Positions 33,641-45,806 of a stretch of DNA of 64,000 nucleotides are shown in pieces; positions within the stretch are counted from its first letter, which is position 1, and every line of letters starts with the position of its first letter. The notes beneath the pieces were generated by a model. That model did no database searches, was not told the DNA's origin, and worked only from the letters and a program-made list of their open reading frames with translations. The translations under genes and the position numbers were made by a program. The stretch is from Epiperipatus broadwayi (Eukaryota; Onychophora; Udeonychophora; Euonychophora; Peripatidae), in assembly GCA_028023455.1 (NCBI GenBank), contig JAQFVV010006337.1, positions 1,851,001 to 1,915,000 on the forward strand, read 5' to 3'.

Positions 33641-34590
33641 TATACAGTGAACTTTGGACTTAAACTAAGCAAAAGTACAAGCTGGATTTAAAAGGAGTTT
33701 TAACATTATATTCCCATTCACATATTAAGAATAAATACGAAAGAAACAATAACTTTGGATTTGTAAATTATGAAAAAGCATTTGATTTTATATTTCTTTT
33801 TTATAGTGATTAAATTAAGGGCACATTAATAGATCCCAAAATATTGTCAAATTCTGATAAATATTCACCAAAATACATTGACAATGATTATATTTTATAG
33901 CCACATTAAGAATTAACATTGATAATAGTGCACAATAAGGAAATGTCTTTTTTCAAAAACTTTTTACAGCACATTTATAGGAAATATTTTACAGATTAAA
34001 ATGGAAGCTAAAAAATGAGGGGATGGGGTAGTACTTTAGGTCATTTAAATTTGCAAATGATAAGGTTACTTTACAAATAATGTTTGAAAACTTCAGAAAA
34101 TAATATGTAATTTATCTTTTGAAAACGAAAAAATTGGAATAAAAGTGCTAAAAAATTTCAATAAGTCTTTTCAAAAAAGAAAATAATAAATAACAATAGT
34201 TAATTAGAACATACTCAGAACAAAAAAATTGAGAAGGAAGTAAAAAATAATCGTAAAAGAAATTTGCAAAGTTTGCTTTTGATATAAATAACTTAATATT
34301 AATATTAAATAGAAGCACTTAAAAACTGAAGTTTTTAAAATGTTTTACAAGTGCTTAATAATAAATGGAAAATTTGCAGGGATGAATTAAAATTTAATGA
34401 ATAAATTGATTCTGAAACAGACAGATTAGACAGATTGCTGGAAAAGATAACAGCAGCTGGACATCTAAAATCTTAAAATGAATCTCCAAAAATTGTTAAG
34501 GATCTGGAAAGAGACCATGTATAAGATATATGGAAGAGTAAAGTTTGTAAGAATGATGTGAAGATGAGAAATTATCGATCAGAGAAACTA
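33640..34590 (+). mobile_element. Possible very decayed RTE-type LINE
   Basis: The plus strand contains FGFVNYEKAFDFI near 33755-33795, resembling RT motif A of RTE-type LINEs (F-x-DYxKAFDxx), with the catalytic Asp changed to Asn. Lysine-rich sequence follows, and a GRVKFVRMM-like end lies near 34530. No other motif is intact and the frame is stopped throughout. Confidence 0.35.
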
Positions 34591-35150
34591 AATTGATCAT
34601 TGTACAGTGGATTGATAGTGGTTGCAAGTGATAAAGATGATAGTTTCATATCTAAACATTTTTTCTTAGCATCATGTGATTTTATTATACCTAAAAACCC
34701 AGTTTTTTCATTATGTTTATCATTATCATTCTCTGCAAGTCAATCTAAACACTCTTACTTACTTATACCAGTCATAGTTATCTTTATAATTGTCTTGCTC
34801 TTTCTACTTATAATTGTAAATATAATTCCGTTTCTGTTGATTCATTTTTCAATAAAATAAATTTTGAAATGTTTTTCAAGCTCTTTGTCAATTGCACATA
34901 GCTACTAATTTTTAGGACATTTTCAATGATCTACAAAATAAACTTATTTACGATTACCTTTTTTCCTTTAGCATTTCTATTTTTGTCTATGCCACTATAC
35001 AGATATTTAAACCTATCAGTAGTAATTTAAAAATGTAGTTTGTTACATCACCAAAAGTTGCTCATAGCATAATCATTTTTCCAATCAACTTTATCATAAA
35101 GAATAATCAACAGTTATCTAAATGTGCTAAATGTGTTTTTACTTTCAAAG
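34591..35150. other. AT-rich noncoding, no gene seen
   Basis: A hydrophobic plus-strand frame (34600-34860) has no recognised motif and composition typical of T-rich noncoding DNA. Confidence 0.45.
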
Positions 35151-35326
35151 AAACTTTATTAGTGAAATATATAGCTACAAACTGTGATGTTCAGATGAAG
35201 AGCATGTGTCAGCAGGAGCTTCTTACTTGGGAACTAGAACTATCAGTGTTGATGCTTTTGTCATATCTACATGAAGAGAACAAATTTTTATGGTTCCGCA
35301 GAGATAGCATGGCAGAATTGGGAACT

Positions 35327-36430
35327 TTAGTCACTGTGAATCTTGAAAATTTTCCATGTATTCTCATAGATAAACTTAGTAGAGAGAATTTTGTCTTTAC
35401 TTTGGGTTTTTCTGAGCGTTCCAAAGAAAATTGCAAGGGCATTCGATTGTAGGATGTTGAATATCATTTTACATTGGGTGATCCATATGGAATATGTAAT
35501 GAAGGTCAAGATTCTTATGATGGGAAAATATCTCTCCTTAATGCAATCTTTAATGGAGAGGATTTTATAATAATCAATTGTTGAATTTTGGGCTATGATT
35601 TGCTTCACTGGTCCAAAGCCTGTGCAGGTTAATATAATGTGCTCAAATGTCTCATCCAGTCTATGGCAGGTTGGGCAGAAAGGATCTATGTTGTTCAAGA
35701 ATCTTTTCTGATGTAAGAACCAGTTGGTGGGTATAGCATTAAAATTCACTTCATAGTCCACGAATTTGGGCTCTAATAGTAAAAACTTGAATAATGTTGT
35801 GATCTTCTGATTAGACACACCTAGTTTTGTTTTCATTTGGAAGGATTGAGGGTTTATTAGTGAGTATGCAGTCCATATTGTAATCTTTGTTTTAAAGGCA
35901 TCTGGGTTATTGTTATTGAATTGGTAGAAGTAGGTAATAATCTGATCGATCCAAGAAGTTTTATCTGGAAGCGGCGTATTAGTAGGTAAAATGGGACTAG
36001 TTATAAGTAAATTGTCATATTTTTGTGCAAGGTTGAAAACCATTGAATGCACCTTTTGGAAAGAGATTGCTTGAATGGAATGAAGAGACATTCCATTAAG
36101 TTTTCTATAAAGCTGCATTTTGGCTATGCTAATAGTGGACATGTGGCCCTTCCAAAACGGGTGTGCACATAACCCATTTATCTTGCTGAAGAATGTCTTA
36201 GTTACTGACATGATGGGAAGATAGTATGCTATCTTGGTCATGACTTTCATGTTGAGAAGAGCCACTTTACCATGTAAAGATAGGTAAACCTTGGAGAAGC
36301 TCTGGGTTAGGTGATCAGCAAATTCTATTATTGAATTTTGGATATGCTTTGACATGGCGAGTTGTGATTTATATATAGGGAACCCCAAGAAGCTTTGGGG
36401 TTCAGCCAGAAATCTGGAGGGAATTTTTTT
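35327..36430 (-). pseudogene. LINE copy 4 ORF2 thumb and zinc C-terminus
   Basis: A 353-residue frame. It carries MGFPIYKSQLAMSKHIQNSI and VYLSLHGKVALLNMKVMTKI (thumb), SWIDQIITYFYQFNNNN, EPKFVDYEVNFNAIPTNWF, then CPTCHRLDETFEHIILTC, a C-x2-C-x7-H-x4-C zinc-type motif, and YFPIIRILTFITYSIWITQC before the stop at 35327. The zinc motif is typical of L1/Tx1-type ORF2 C-termini. The frame joins the RT after one shift in an A-rich stretch near 36430. Confidence 0.85.
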
Positions 36431-36436
36431 TCCATT

Positions 36437-37085
36437 TCAAATTTTCCACATCACAGATTTAGCATGGTTTATGAGGAGATGTGATGAACTTGAGTATTTG
36501 TCAAGAATTTGGTAAAGTGAGCTGAGGAACTTTTTAGATGGCAGAAAGATGAGCACATCATCCATGTATGCTATGGCTGACATGGTTTTTTTGATTCGGG
36601 GAATACATATACCCAAAATTGTATCTTGAATGGCTTTTAGTAGCAGATTTATATAACAGGCAAACAGTGACGCACTAAGCAGAGACCCCTGTGGGATGGA
36701 GTGCTTAGGCAAGAAATCATTAGTAAAGGTACCATTAAGGAAAATATAAATCAATCTGTTATATAGGAGGTTGTCTAATATCTGAATAATCTCTGAGAGA
36801 ATATTCATTCCTCTGAGAAGTTCTAGCAGAGTGTTAGTATTAACTGAATCAAATGTCTCTGCTATGTCGATCTGGATTGCAATAGGTTTTGACAATCTGT
36901 TGGATCTAACATGATCGAGAAGAATTTTTACTTCAGCCATAGCAGTGAGTGTTGATGATCCCTTTTTGGCAAATAGAGTTGTTGAAATGGCTTTAATGAT
37001 TTTGTCTTGAATTTTTTCTTTCATGACTCCTTTTATAATTTTGAATAGTATTGGAGTCATAGATATAGGTCTAATGCTGTGTATG
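36437..37085 (-). pseudogene. LINE copy 4 reverse transcriptase
   Basis: A frame of about 207 residues from the truncation point. It carries MTPILFKIIKGVMKEKIQDK (motif 1), FAKKGSSTLTAM (motif 2), IAIQIDIAETFDSVN (motif A, catalytic Asp), HSIPQGSLLSASLF (motif B), MSAIAYMDDVLIFLP (motif C, YMDD) and LLINHAKSVMWKI. All catalytic residues are present. It lacks its endonuclease and ORF1, so it is dead on arrival but informative. Confidence 0.9.
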
Positions 37086-37539
37086 GAGGTTAAATGTGTT
37101 TTTAATCAGTAAGAATACATCTGCTTTCCAATAAAATTCAGTAATATTATGTTCCAATATAAATTCCATATTTAAGGCAGTTATAAGAAAAAACATAACA
37201 TATTCAATATTGAACCAGTTTCATTTTTAACTATTTATGAACTTCATTCAATTATATATTTTTCCTAAATCAACAAACATTTATAAGCATTTTATCATTT
37301 TATAAAAATATTTTACTATATTAGTTTTTTAAACTAAGCCAGCATTCTTTTGACCGATTCTTTTCTAAAACTTAATGGGTACTCTGCTAAAATAAAGCAA
37401 TGATATAAATGGTCTTAAAAATATATATACACATTTATTTTTTGGTTGTCATCTGATCCTTCATGTCAGCCACTAGAGGCACAATTTCTAACTAAAAACA
37501 CATTAATATAATGTTCCCAGGCTAGCGATTCTTTATTAA
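37086..37539. other. AT-rich noncoding, no gene seen
   Basis: No motif recognised between the LINE truncation point and the tandem array. Confidence 0.5.
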
Positions 37540-39330
37540 TATTGACTTTTTTTTTTTTTTTGGTTTGTTTACAAAGTTTACTTTCTTTCGTTTCTGAATT
37601 ATTTTTCCCAAATAATATTTTTGACGATGGGATAATAATAGTTGTTTTTTTTAATTTTTTTTTTTTTACCAAAGGGTCTTTTTTGGTGTGTGTTCAAATA
37701 GTAATTTGTGTGGTTTTTTTTTAAAATAATATTACTGTTTTTGTAAAATTGGATTGACAAAATTCAAGAGAAAACGGGTTTTTTTGATGGATCTTTAAAT
37801 AATAATTTACGTTACTTTGATAAGTTTACATTTGATTGCTGATAACAATTATTGGGAGAAGTGTTTTTTTTTTTTTCGTGCGTATGTGTATATGTTTAAA
37901 TAAAAATTAAAACCTTTACTTTTATCGGTTTACATTTGACTGACGACCGATTGGATTTACTTTCATTTATAAATTATAGTTTTGGTTCTACAAATAAATG
38001 TTTTTGACAATGGGATGATAATAGTTGTTGTTTGTTTAATTTTTATTGACAAGAGCAGGTGTTTTTTTGGTGTAGATTCAAATAGTAATTTGGGTTACAT
38101 TTAAATAATAAGTTGCGGTCTTACTTTGATTGGTTTACATTTGATTGCCATCACTAATTATTGTGAGGAGTGTTTTTTTGTGTGTACGATTGTAGACAAC
38201 AATTATTGGGAGAAGGGGTGTAACCGTTTAAAGAATAGTAGTTTATGTTACTTTTAGTAGTGGTGTACATTTGATTGCTGACAATAATTAGTGAGAGGGG
38301 TGGGTGTTTTTGGGTGATGATTAAATACTAATTTACCTTCCTTTTATTTTACATTTGATTGCCAACAACAATTATTGGGGGCTAAAGAGATTGTTTTTTT
38401 GTGTATGTTTAAATCAAAATTGAAGTTACTTTTATCGGTTATATTTGATTGACAACGGTTTTGACTTTCTTTTTTTTTTTTCGTTTATAAATTATGGTTT
38501 TGATTTGCCCAAAACCTAATATTTTTGACAATGGGATAATAATAGTTGTTGTGGTTTTCTTTCATTTTTATTGACAAGAGTGGGTCTTTTTTCGGTGTAT
38601 GTTCAAATAGTAATTTGGGTTACATTTAAAAAATAATCAGTTTACCTTATTTTTAATGCTTTACATTTGATTGCCGACGACAATTAGTGGGAGGGGTGTT
38701 TTTGTTTACGATTAAAGAATAATTGTACGTTCCTTTTATTTTTTACATTTGATTGCCGACAACAATTATTGGGAGAAAAGGATTTGCGTTTTTTTTTTGT
38801 TTGTGTGTATGTTTAAATTAAAATTTAAGTTACTGTTATCGGTTACCATTTGATTGAAAACCGATTTGACTTTCTTTTTTTTCTTTCGTTAATAAATTAT
38901 TTGGGTTTTCCTAAATAATATTCGATTTGATAATGGGACAATAATAGTCTAGGTTTCTTTAATTTTGATTGACAAGAGCGGGTCTTTTTCGGTGTATGTT
39001 CAAATAGTAATTTGGGTTATGTTAAACTAAGAATTTACTGTCTTACTTTGATTGGTTTACATTTGATTGCCGACGAGAATTAGTGGGAGGGTCGTTTGTT
39101 TTTTTCTATATGATTAAAGAATAATTGACATTCCTTTTATTTGACCGTTTGATTGCCGACGACAACAATTATTGGGAGAAGAGGGGTTTTGGGGGCTATG
39201 TTTAAATAAAAATTTTAGTTACTTTTTTTATTTTACATCTGATTGCTGACAACAACAATTATTGGGAGAAGAAGGGATGTACGTTTAAATAAAAATTGAA
39301 GTTACTTCTTTTATTTTTGACATTTGACGA
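37540..39330 (+). repeat. Diverged tandem array with about 400-bp units, T-rich
   Basis: A 20-base landmark, GACAATGGGATAATAATAGT, recurs with few changes at about 37616, 38005, 38526 and 38926 (steps about 389, 521, 400). A second landmark, ATTATTGGGAGAA, recurs at about 37850, 38200, 38765, 39170 and 39265, and TTACATTTGATTGCCGACRA recurs between them. Units consist of a T-run, GTGTATGTT, AAATAGTAATTTGGGTTACA-like blocks and a GACTTTCTTTTTT block. Some units carry extra sub-repeats, giving the uneven spacing. It is strand-biased (T on plus), encodes nothing and looks like a local satellite. Confidence 0.85.
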
Positions 39331-39870
39331 AGGCCATTTAGAATCCCTCAAACAAGCTGGCCTTTACAAAGTGAACATTTCTGTCGGCAGATGTTTTTGG
39401 ACCTCAAATCTGCATATATTTGCCACACAATCCAATCCTTTCTTTCAGCAGCAGGATGTTTTTTTTCTTTTTTTCTGCTGTAGAAATGTTCCAGTGCTGG
39501 CTTCCGTGTCTGCAATTCCCATCTTTTCAAGTTTTCTGTTGTGGGAATTAGCCATACTTTTTGTCTCGAAAAATTTCTCGCTAAAACGTGACTCAAAGCG
39601 TGATTTTTAAATTTTTATGCTATTCCACTCTAATCGAAAATTTAAGAGGAATACAAATTTATGAGGAACAATCACGATACTGTTAAAATTGATAAAATGT
39701 AACAGTACATCAATTGGTCTTAAAAAAAGGCACCGATGAAAATTTAAATAATTTTGACACGATCAAAAATACATAAAATACATAACACAGCATTACGATA
39801 TAGTGCGTGACACAAACAACTACGGCATTTTCCTCTGCTTTTAGCATCGGAAAAAGCTACACTGTTAGCC
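39331..39870. other. Less AT-rich noncoding region, unknown
   Basis: Base composition rises in GC from the end of the array to about 40040. Short overlapping frames at 39296-39610 (plus) and 39348-39596 (minus) have no recognised motif. It could be a promoter-proximal or element-terminal region; nothing specific supports either. Confidence 0.35.
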
Positions 39871-39888
39871 GCTAAGCCGAATTAACAC

Positions 39889-40023
39889 TCTTTCTAGATT
39901 TTATCGTAGAAAGTAGACTTAACTCCGAATTAACAATCTTTCTAGGATTTCTTTTAGAAAGAATGCTTAAAGGCTTGGGTGCGGCCACGGAAACAGCATA
40001 TTTCTAGAAATTTAGCTAGAAAT
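39889..40023. repeat. Three successive hairpins with a shared TTTCTA stem
   Basis: CTTTCTA/TAGAAAG (39890-39896 / 39907-39913), TCTTTCTA/TAGAAAGA (39937-39944 / 39955-39962) and ATTTCTAG/CTAGAAAT (40000-40007 / 40016-40023) form three hairpins with 7-8 bp stems and 8-10-base loops. Hairpins 1 and 2 are both preceded by CCGAATTAACA, so they are a duplication. The third contains TTCTAGAA, the nTTCnnGAAn shape of a heat-shock-factor site, but no ordered array of such sites is present. Confidence 0.6.
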
Positions 40024-40039
40024 CGTGCCTCTAGCAGCT

Positions 40040-40940
40040 GACACAAAAGATCAGATGACAACCTATTTTTTTTATTAATACAGATAGTGAAATAATAAAA
40101 AAAGTTGTATATCTGATTTCAAAATATTCTCAATATTTTAATTTTGTGATCATGCTTTTAACATTTTTATTGAGATCTCCCATTTAAAATGTCTATTAAT
40201 ATTTATGTGTGTGTGTTTATTCCTACTACTATATCACTATAATATTGCCTTCTACAAAGTGATTAGATTTTATTAGAAACATGTTGATAATTTTTCTTAA
40301 ATTATTTTAAAAAAAACATAATCTTAAAATTTACATGTTTTTTGATACCCTTTTTTTTAATTATATGATTAAATAATAAGTATAAATTAGTTTAATATAT
40401 ATATATACAATGTTTACAGTCAATCTTTAATTAATTTTTTTTAAAAATAATAGAAGAAATTTAACAGATATTTAATTTATTTATTTCTGAAAATTTAAAA
40501 ATGATAATTCTCCCTTCGCCATTACAGTGGAATAATTAAACTAAATTACTCTTGATGACAAAATATTTCCCAAAGACTAATGAAATTACTTTGTAATTTT
40601 GTATCATAAAGACAAATTTTATGATACACAAGTAATTAAACAGTCCAGTTGTACAACTCAGCAGTAAAAAGTAATACATGTTTTAATTCTGCTTCACTTA
40701 AAAAATATGTTAATTAGATGGACCATGTCGACAGGAAATATCAAAAAAAAAAAAAAACATTCCCTTATTAAAAATATAATGAATGCGCTGCTTTTTTTTT
40801 CTAGTATCAAAGACTGGAATTAAAGCTAGTTATCAAAACAACAATGATTAATGAAGAATATGATTAAAGGTAATAAAAGAAAGAAAAATTGATTTTGCTA
40901 TAATTATGTGATAATATGTTGCATTATTTCCATCAAGTAT
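40040..40940. other. AT-rich noncoding, no gene seen
   Basis: TA/TG runs (40205-40215, 40396-40408) and A-runs only. Confidence 0.5.
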
Positions 40941-40949
40941 CATTAAGTG

Positions 40950-41195
40950 CTGAATGTTTAGAAAATTTTAACCTTTATTTAAACTTCTCCAAATACAAAC
41001 AACTGTTATTAATAACGTAAGTTAATAGATTACACACTGTTTCGAGTGGCATTATTCTCCATTCTTCTCCAGATGTTGCTAGCCTGACAGTGACAATACA
41101 AGCATAGGAGTCGAACTTACACCTTTAGATTCTTGAATATCAAATTTTAAGACATTACTCTAACCAAGTGAGCCATTCTATCAAAAGCTATAATT
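40950..41195 (-). mobile_element. Single tRNA-headed PLE-terminal repeat (SINE-like)
   Basis: The minus strand reads box A TGGCTCACTTGG (41164-41175), box B AGTTCGACTCC (41107-41117), then CTGGAGAAGAATGGAGAATA, CCACTCGAAACAGTGTG and TAATCTATTAAC. This is the same module as at the ends of the PLEs. Stem II of the hammerhead-like core can pair GAATGG with CCACTC only partly, and A6 of the core is G. No PLE coding sequence is attached, so this is either a solo pLTR or a SINE derived from one. Confidence 0.7.
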
Positions 41196-42002
41196 ATAAT
41201 GCATAATATGTTGTTAGGAATAGAGATATTCACTGCAAATAAATTTATTAAATAAACTAATATTTCCAAATAACAAATGCAATATAAACCTGATAATTAA
41301 TATAATGATTAAATATAAGGCAATTAGAACTAAAACAGTCTTTTCCAAATAATAAATACGCATTTGGAATTTTGTTTAAAGTTATGGGCAATTACATAAA
41401 CTAAACAGTACTTAGCTGTAATTTATAAACTAGTTTTAGGAATATGTTAATAATTTCATGGAAATAATAATCTTTATCAATATCATTAATTATATATCAA
41501 AAAAGCAAAGATCCACATACTGAAGTAGATTTATAATCTTGAAATACAGGTATTTTCTTAAATCATCAATTAACTTAAATTTTTTATTTCTTTTATTTAT
41601 ACTCTCTACCATAAATAATGTTTTTGTCTAATTATTCTTTTTAATCTTTCTACAACGCTACTCTTATCTTTCTAACAAATTATTTTTTCCATTCATCTTC
41701 AAATCAAAATTTCTAAAACCTCAAATCTTTTCTCAATATTTTTTCAAGTTGTCCAAATTTTTATTCTATAAAGCTCTTTTTTTTTTGATTATCTTTATTA
41801 ATCAGTAAGAAATAAGCATGGTCATATCAATTTCAGAACAAAAAAAAAAACACTAATAAAAAAAAAAATTGAAGATTTTAAAACATATGTATAAAATTAT
41901 TAAAAATAAATTTTGTGGCTCTCAAACAATAACTATGTGTTGAGGTATACTCCAATATTCTTCAATAATCATTATGTTGTCATGGTTAATAATAATAACA
42001 AT
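41196..42002. other. AT-rich noncoding, no gene seen
   Basis: Only AT-rich sequence with short A- and T-runs. Confidence 0.5.
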
Positions 42003-42179
<177 letters not shown>

Positions 42180-42830
42180 TTATTTCTCAAAAATACATAA
42201 GAAATTCTAGCAGCAGAATAACAATTAGAGCCATGATGTGCACTTGAGAAGTCACCACACTACTACTCATTAAACGATATATAGTAAATAAATATATGTT
42301 AACAAAAATCTCTATTTCAAAATTAAAACTATTTAAATCACAAAGGACTTCACATCTGTTTTAAACTCATCAAAAATTAATAATTTATTACCAAAACTTT
42401 ACATATATAAACGAATGAATAACAGCTCAGCCCTACTGATGTTATTTGTCACCTGATTTTTCATGAAATATATTTTAGATTGTTTAAATTCCTTTCTTAT
42501 TTTTGTAATATATATATATATATAATACCAAATTACCCATTAAAATATACTATATGTACATTTTAAATTATAATAATAATAAATAATAACAATAATAACA
42601 TATAAATTAAATGAAAGTACTTTTTATTATGTTGCAATCATTACCAACTGAAGTCACATGGACAAAAAAAAAAGATGTGTAATTTTCAAAATTTGTTTAT
42701 GAAAGTTATCTATCATTTTTGTTTTTATGATATCTTTTTCCATTTAATATTTTAGTGTGGTCTGGATTAAAGATAAACTTAAAATTGCAAGATTTTTCAT
42801 AGTCAAAGAAAACTAGGCAATATTACACTA
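42180..42830. other. AT-rich noncoding, no gene seen
   Basis: TA run at 42511-42524 and AAT-type runs at 42571-42600; no other structure. Confidence 0.5.
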
Positions 42831-42835
42831 ATTAC

Positions 42836-43520
42836 TGTATTACTTCGAATATAAGATGCACTTTTTTCCAAATTTTGGACCCCTAAAAATTTGAAGTGAA
42901 AATTTTCAACATCTTATTTCTGCAGATATGCTATACATGCACATAGTATTACAATAATTTCCTGAGTACAAAGGCATGTTAAATCGTTTTTGATCATGTT
43001 TTTAGATTAATTTTATAACCACTATACTTTTAATATTATTTTGCTGATTTTGCTGGTATTTTATCAAGAAAAGTTTACCGAATAACCTTTAAAAAATTTT
43101 TACAACTAATAAATCAATATAACAATGAAATAAGAATCTGCCTTGCAACATGCTGATTGATTGATTGTTGTTCTCTCCACAAGACATTTTGATAGTTCCA
43201 ATGCTTTCATTTGGATTTTTAAAGTGAAAACAAATGTTTTAGATTCTTTTAATGTTCTTTTGCAGATTTTAGAGTTATTTTATCAAGAAAACTTTACCAA
43301 ATAACCTTAAGAATAGTTTTACAACTAACAAATCAATATAACAATGAAATAAGAGCCTGCCTTCCAATGCACTAAGTGGTTGATTGTTGTTCTCTGCACA
43401 AGAAAGTGTCTCTTAAAATTTGACAGTTCTGATAGCTTGCTTTTGATTTTTAAAGTGAAAATGAATGTCTTAGAATGTTTTAATGTTATTTTGCCAATGT
43501 TAACAATTCTGATGTTTTCA
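42836..43520 (+). repeat. 219-bp tandem duplication with possible DNA-transposon terminus
   Basis: TTATCAAGAA starts at 43061 and 43280, a 219-bp step. The two units share ACAACTAAYAAATCAATATA and GTTGTTCTCTSCACAAGA. Just before them, TTACTTCGAATATAAGATGC at about 42839 is followed by ACTTTTTTCCAAATTTTGGA, which resembles termini of some cut-and-paste DNA transposons, but no matching inverted end was found. The second unit abuts the PLE fragment at 43523. Confidence 0.5.
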
Positions 43521-43522
43521 TT

Positions 43523-44060
43523 TTCAATTTCAAAGGGAAATGAATGTGGAAGAACATATATTGGTGAGACCAGTCATCCCAATGAAAAGCACTTGCAAGA
43601 ACCCAAACTGATGATTAGAAAAGAGAAAACAGATGTGTCTAACATAGCAGAACATGTATGTGCCAATGAACATATGTTCAATTGGAAAATATTGGATAGA
43701 AAAGAAAAGGTACAAAGAAGAAAATTTAAAGAAACTGTTCACATGACAATGGCAAAATATTCCAAAAGCCAATCTAATGTGACTATACATAATGTATGGA
43801 AACCATTAATCAACTTTGCTCTTGTGAAACAGTAGAAAAATCAGGAGGAACCTCATAGAAAATTCAAGGACCCAGGTTCGAATTAGTACGTCACCCAAAA
43901 AAGACAGGAGAATAATACCTCTCAAAATGTTGTGCATATACTAACCTGTTTGATGCTATTACTAACAGTTGAAGATATTTGGAATATTTAAATAAAGTTA
44001 AACTTTTCTAAAGACATTCAATACACATATTAGATGATGGAAATAGTCCAATATAAAAAT
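43523..44060 (+). mobile_element. 3' fragment of a Penelope-like element (GIY-YIG end plus terminal repeat)
   Basis: The plus strand encodes NECGRTYIGETSHPNEKHL, KTDVSNIAEHVCANEHMFNW and VQRRKFKETVHM, matching the GIY-YIG endonuclease ends of the PLEs at 53401-53700 and 63205-63590. It is followed by WKPLINFALVKQ and a terminal repeat with GAGAATAATACCTCTCAAAA near 43909, CTATTACTAACAG at about 43966 and the AATAGTCCAATATAAAAATA block near 44040. The tRNA-like head is mostly deleted (only CAGGTTCGAATT near 43872). The 5' part is missing. Confidence 0.8.
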
Positions 44061-44299
44061 ATAACTAGAACACTATCATCACAAACCTTCAGGAAAACAA
44101 TGATTAAATACATTTTCTTCTAATGTCTTGAAAGTTATGCTTATACAATAAATTTAGAAGAATAGCACATTTCCATGCAATAATTTAGATAAATTAATTA
44201 TATTACAATGAAGAAATATCATATCTTACAACTTATTAAATGCAGCAGCTGACCATTTATTTGTTTGAGTTGCAGCTATCAAAATATTAAAAGTGAAGC

Positions 44300-44970
44300 T
44301 GAAAACTATTCATTCTAAAAATTAACTATTTTTCATTTAATTACTCTAGAAAAATTTACTTATTTGCCCACTAAGATTGCAAATCAAACTGAATAAAATT
44401 TGCGTATAAATACACCATTTATATGCAAGTAGATGAACTTTTAAAAAAAAACACCCGCAGTCTAACAATATATGTACTCGTTGCTTTGCAAAAATGGTTA
44501 CTGGTAAGATAGTAAAAAACCAAAAATTAACCTGATTGCAGTGAGAAATTAGTAGTTGCATTAAGATAAATAAAATGCCTCAATGGTGTGTGCTAGGTAA
44601 GCACACAAAAGAAAAAAATTAAAGAATATTATTTGTATACAAAAATAAATGCATAGTCAGATAGACATTAAATTGTTAGAAGATAATTGCTTCTAGAATG
44701 GTATATTATTTATCTAATTAAAGTAAGCACATTTGTGCTTAAAGAGACTGTTGAATTTGGAAATACAAATGTACGTAATTTAACTGTGTTTGTGAAAAAT
44801 TAAACATCACTAGATGATATATTATAGAAACTTATTTAATTTAAATGAACTATCAATTTATTCTTTTACTTTGCTATTATTGGAAAATATATATTTGTTA
44901 TTTAACTAATGTGCAAGATTATTATTTATACTGTCACTGCCTGATTGGTATTATATATTCTCAAGATATA
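44300..44970 (+). repeat. Left LTR of the Gypsy element
   Basis: Shares with 49330-50040 the blocks TTTTTCATTTAATTACTYTAG, GCAAAAATGGTTACTGGTAA-like, AGATAATTGYTKCTARAATG-like and TATTATTTATCTWAYTAAAG in the same order. The 5' boundary is uncertain because the first about 60 bp have diverged. Confidence 0.65.
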
Positions 44971-45164
44971 ACAGAATGGCTGCAGTTGACAATTTATGAA
45001 GGACTTTTGTATAAGCAGAATGGCTACAATTGGGAACTTATAAAAAATCCGTGAATATCAATGAGTGGCAGAAGTCAATAATCATTGAAGTACCAATATA
45101 GAAAAATAGTAATACTAAATAGTGCTATCTATACAAAAATATAATCATATATTTATATATGCTG

Positions 45165-45806
45165 TATGCATAGATAATGAAGCTAGAAAATATATGTTTA
45201 AAAGAGAAATTTTACTAAAATATAAAACTATTAAATTATAGAGCTTGGCGCTTTCGAAAGAATACTTGCTCTCATACTCATAGCTGCTGTTGTTATAACT
45301 TCGTTGTAGAAATGGAAATGAAAATTTAAGCAAATCGTTGTAAATGAGTTATAACTGCCATTTCTGAGACAGTGCAAAACATGCTTCTCTTCTATTGATG
45401 GACTTGGGGTTGCTAGCTATATGAAATGCCTCTCTAACACTGTGTTGGGCATCATGTTTTTTGAAGCACACGACACTGGCAGATGTGGGTTCAAATTTAT
45501 AGCCTGATGCTGTTTTGAGTTCACAGAGGTGGAATTGCCTTCCTGCTTGGTTATAGTTTTATTATAGATATATTTGTGTTTCACTACTTTATTGGCTATG
45601 TTAGTCCGGATCTCCCCATAGTATGCAGCTTGGCAGTTGGCTTGAGGGCAGATCATTTTGTACACCATCTGAGGAGTGAGTTATAACAACAGCAGCTATG
45701 AGTATGAGAGCAAGTAGTCTCTTGAAAGTGCTAAGCTCTATAATCTAACAGTTTTATATTTTAGTAAAATTTCGCTTTTATACATATATTTTCTAGCTTC
45801 ATTATC

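Larger units (their letters stand above)
35200..37085 (-). mobile_element. LINE copy 4, youngest-looking member, 5' truncated
   Basis: The minus strand from 37085 to 35327 encodes the second half of ORF2 in just two long frames (207 and 353 codons), joined by one frameshift near 36390-36437. It is truncated exactly in RT motif 1 (SIRPISMTPILFK), the usual outcome of incomplete reverse transcription. About 130 bp of 3' UTR follow to near 35200. It is the best reference in the window for reading the other four copies. Confidence 0.88.

Noticed and set aside
37466-37724. Overlapping Phe-rich and Lys-rich frames
   Set aside because: They read through T-runs of the tandem array and have no conserved motif.
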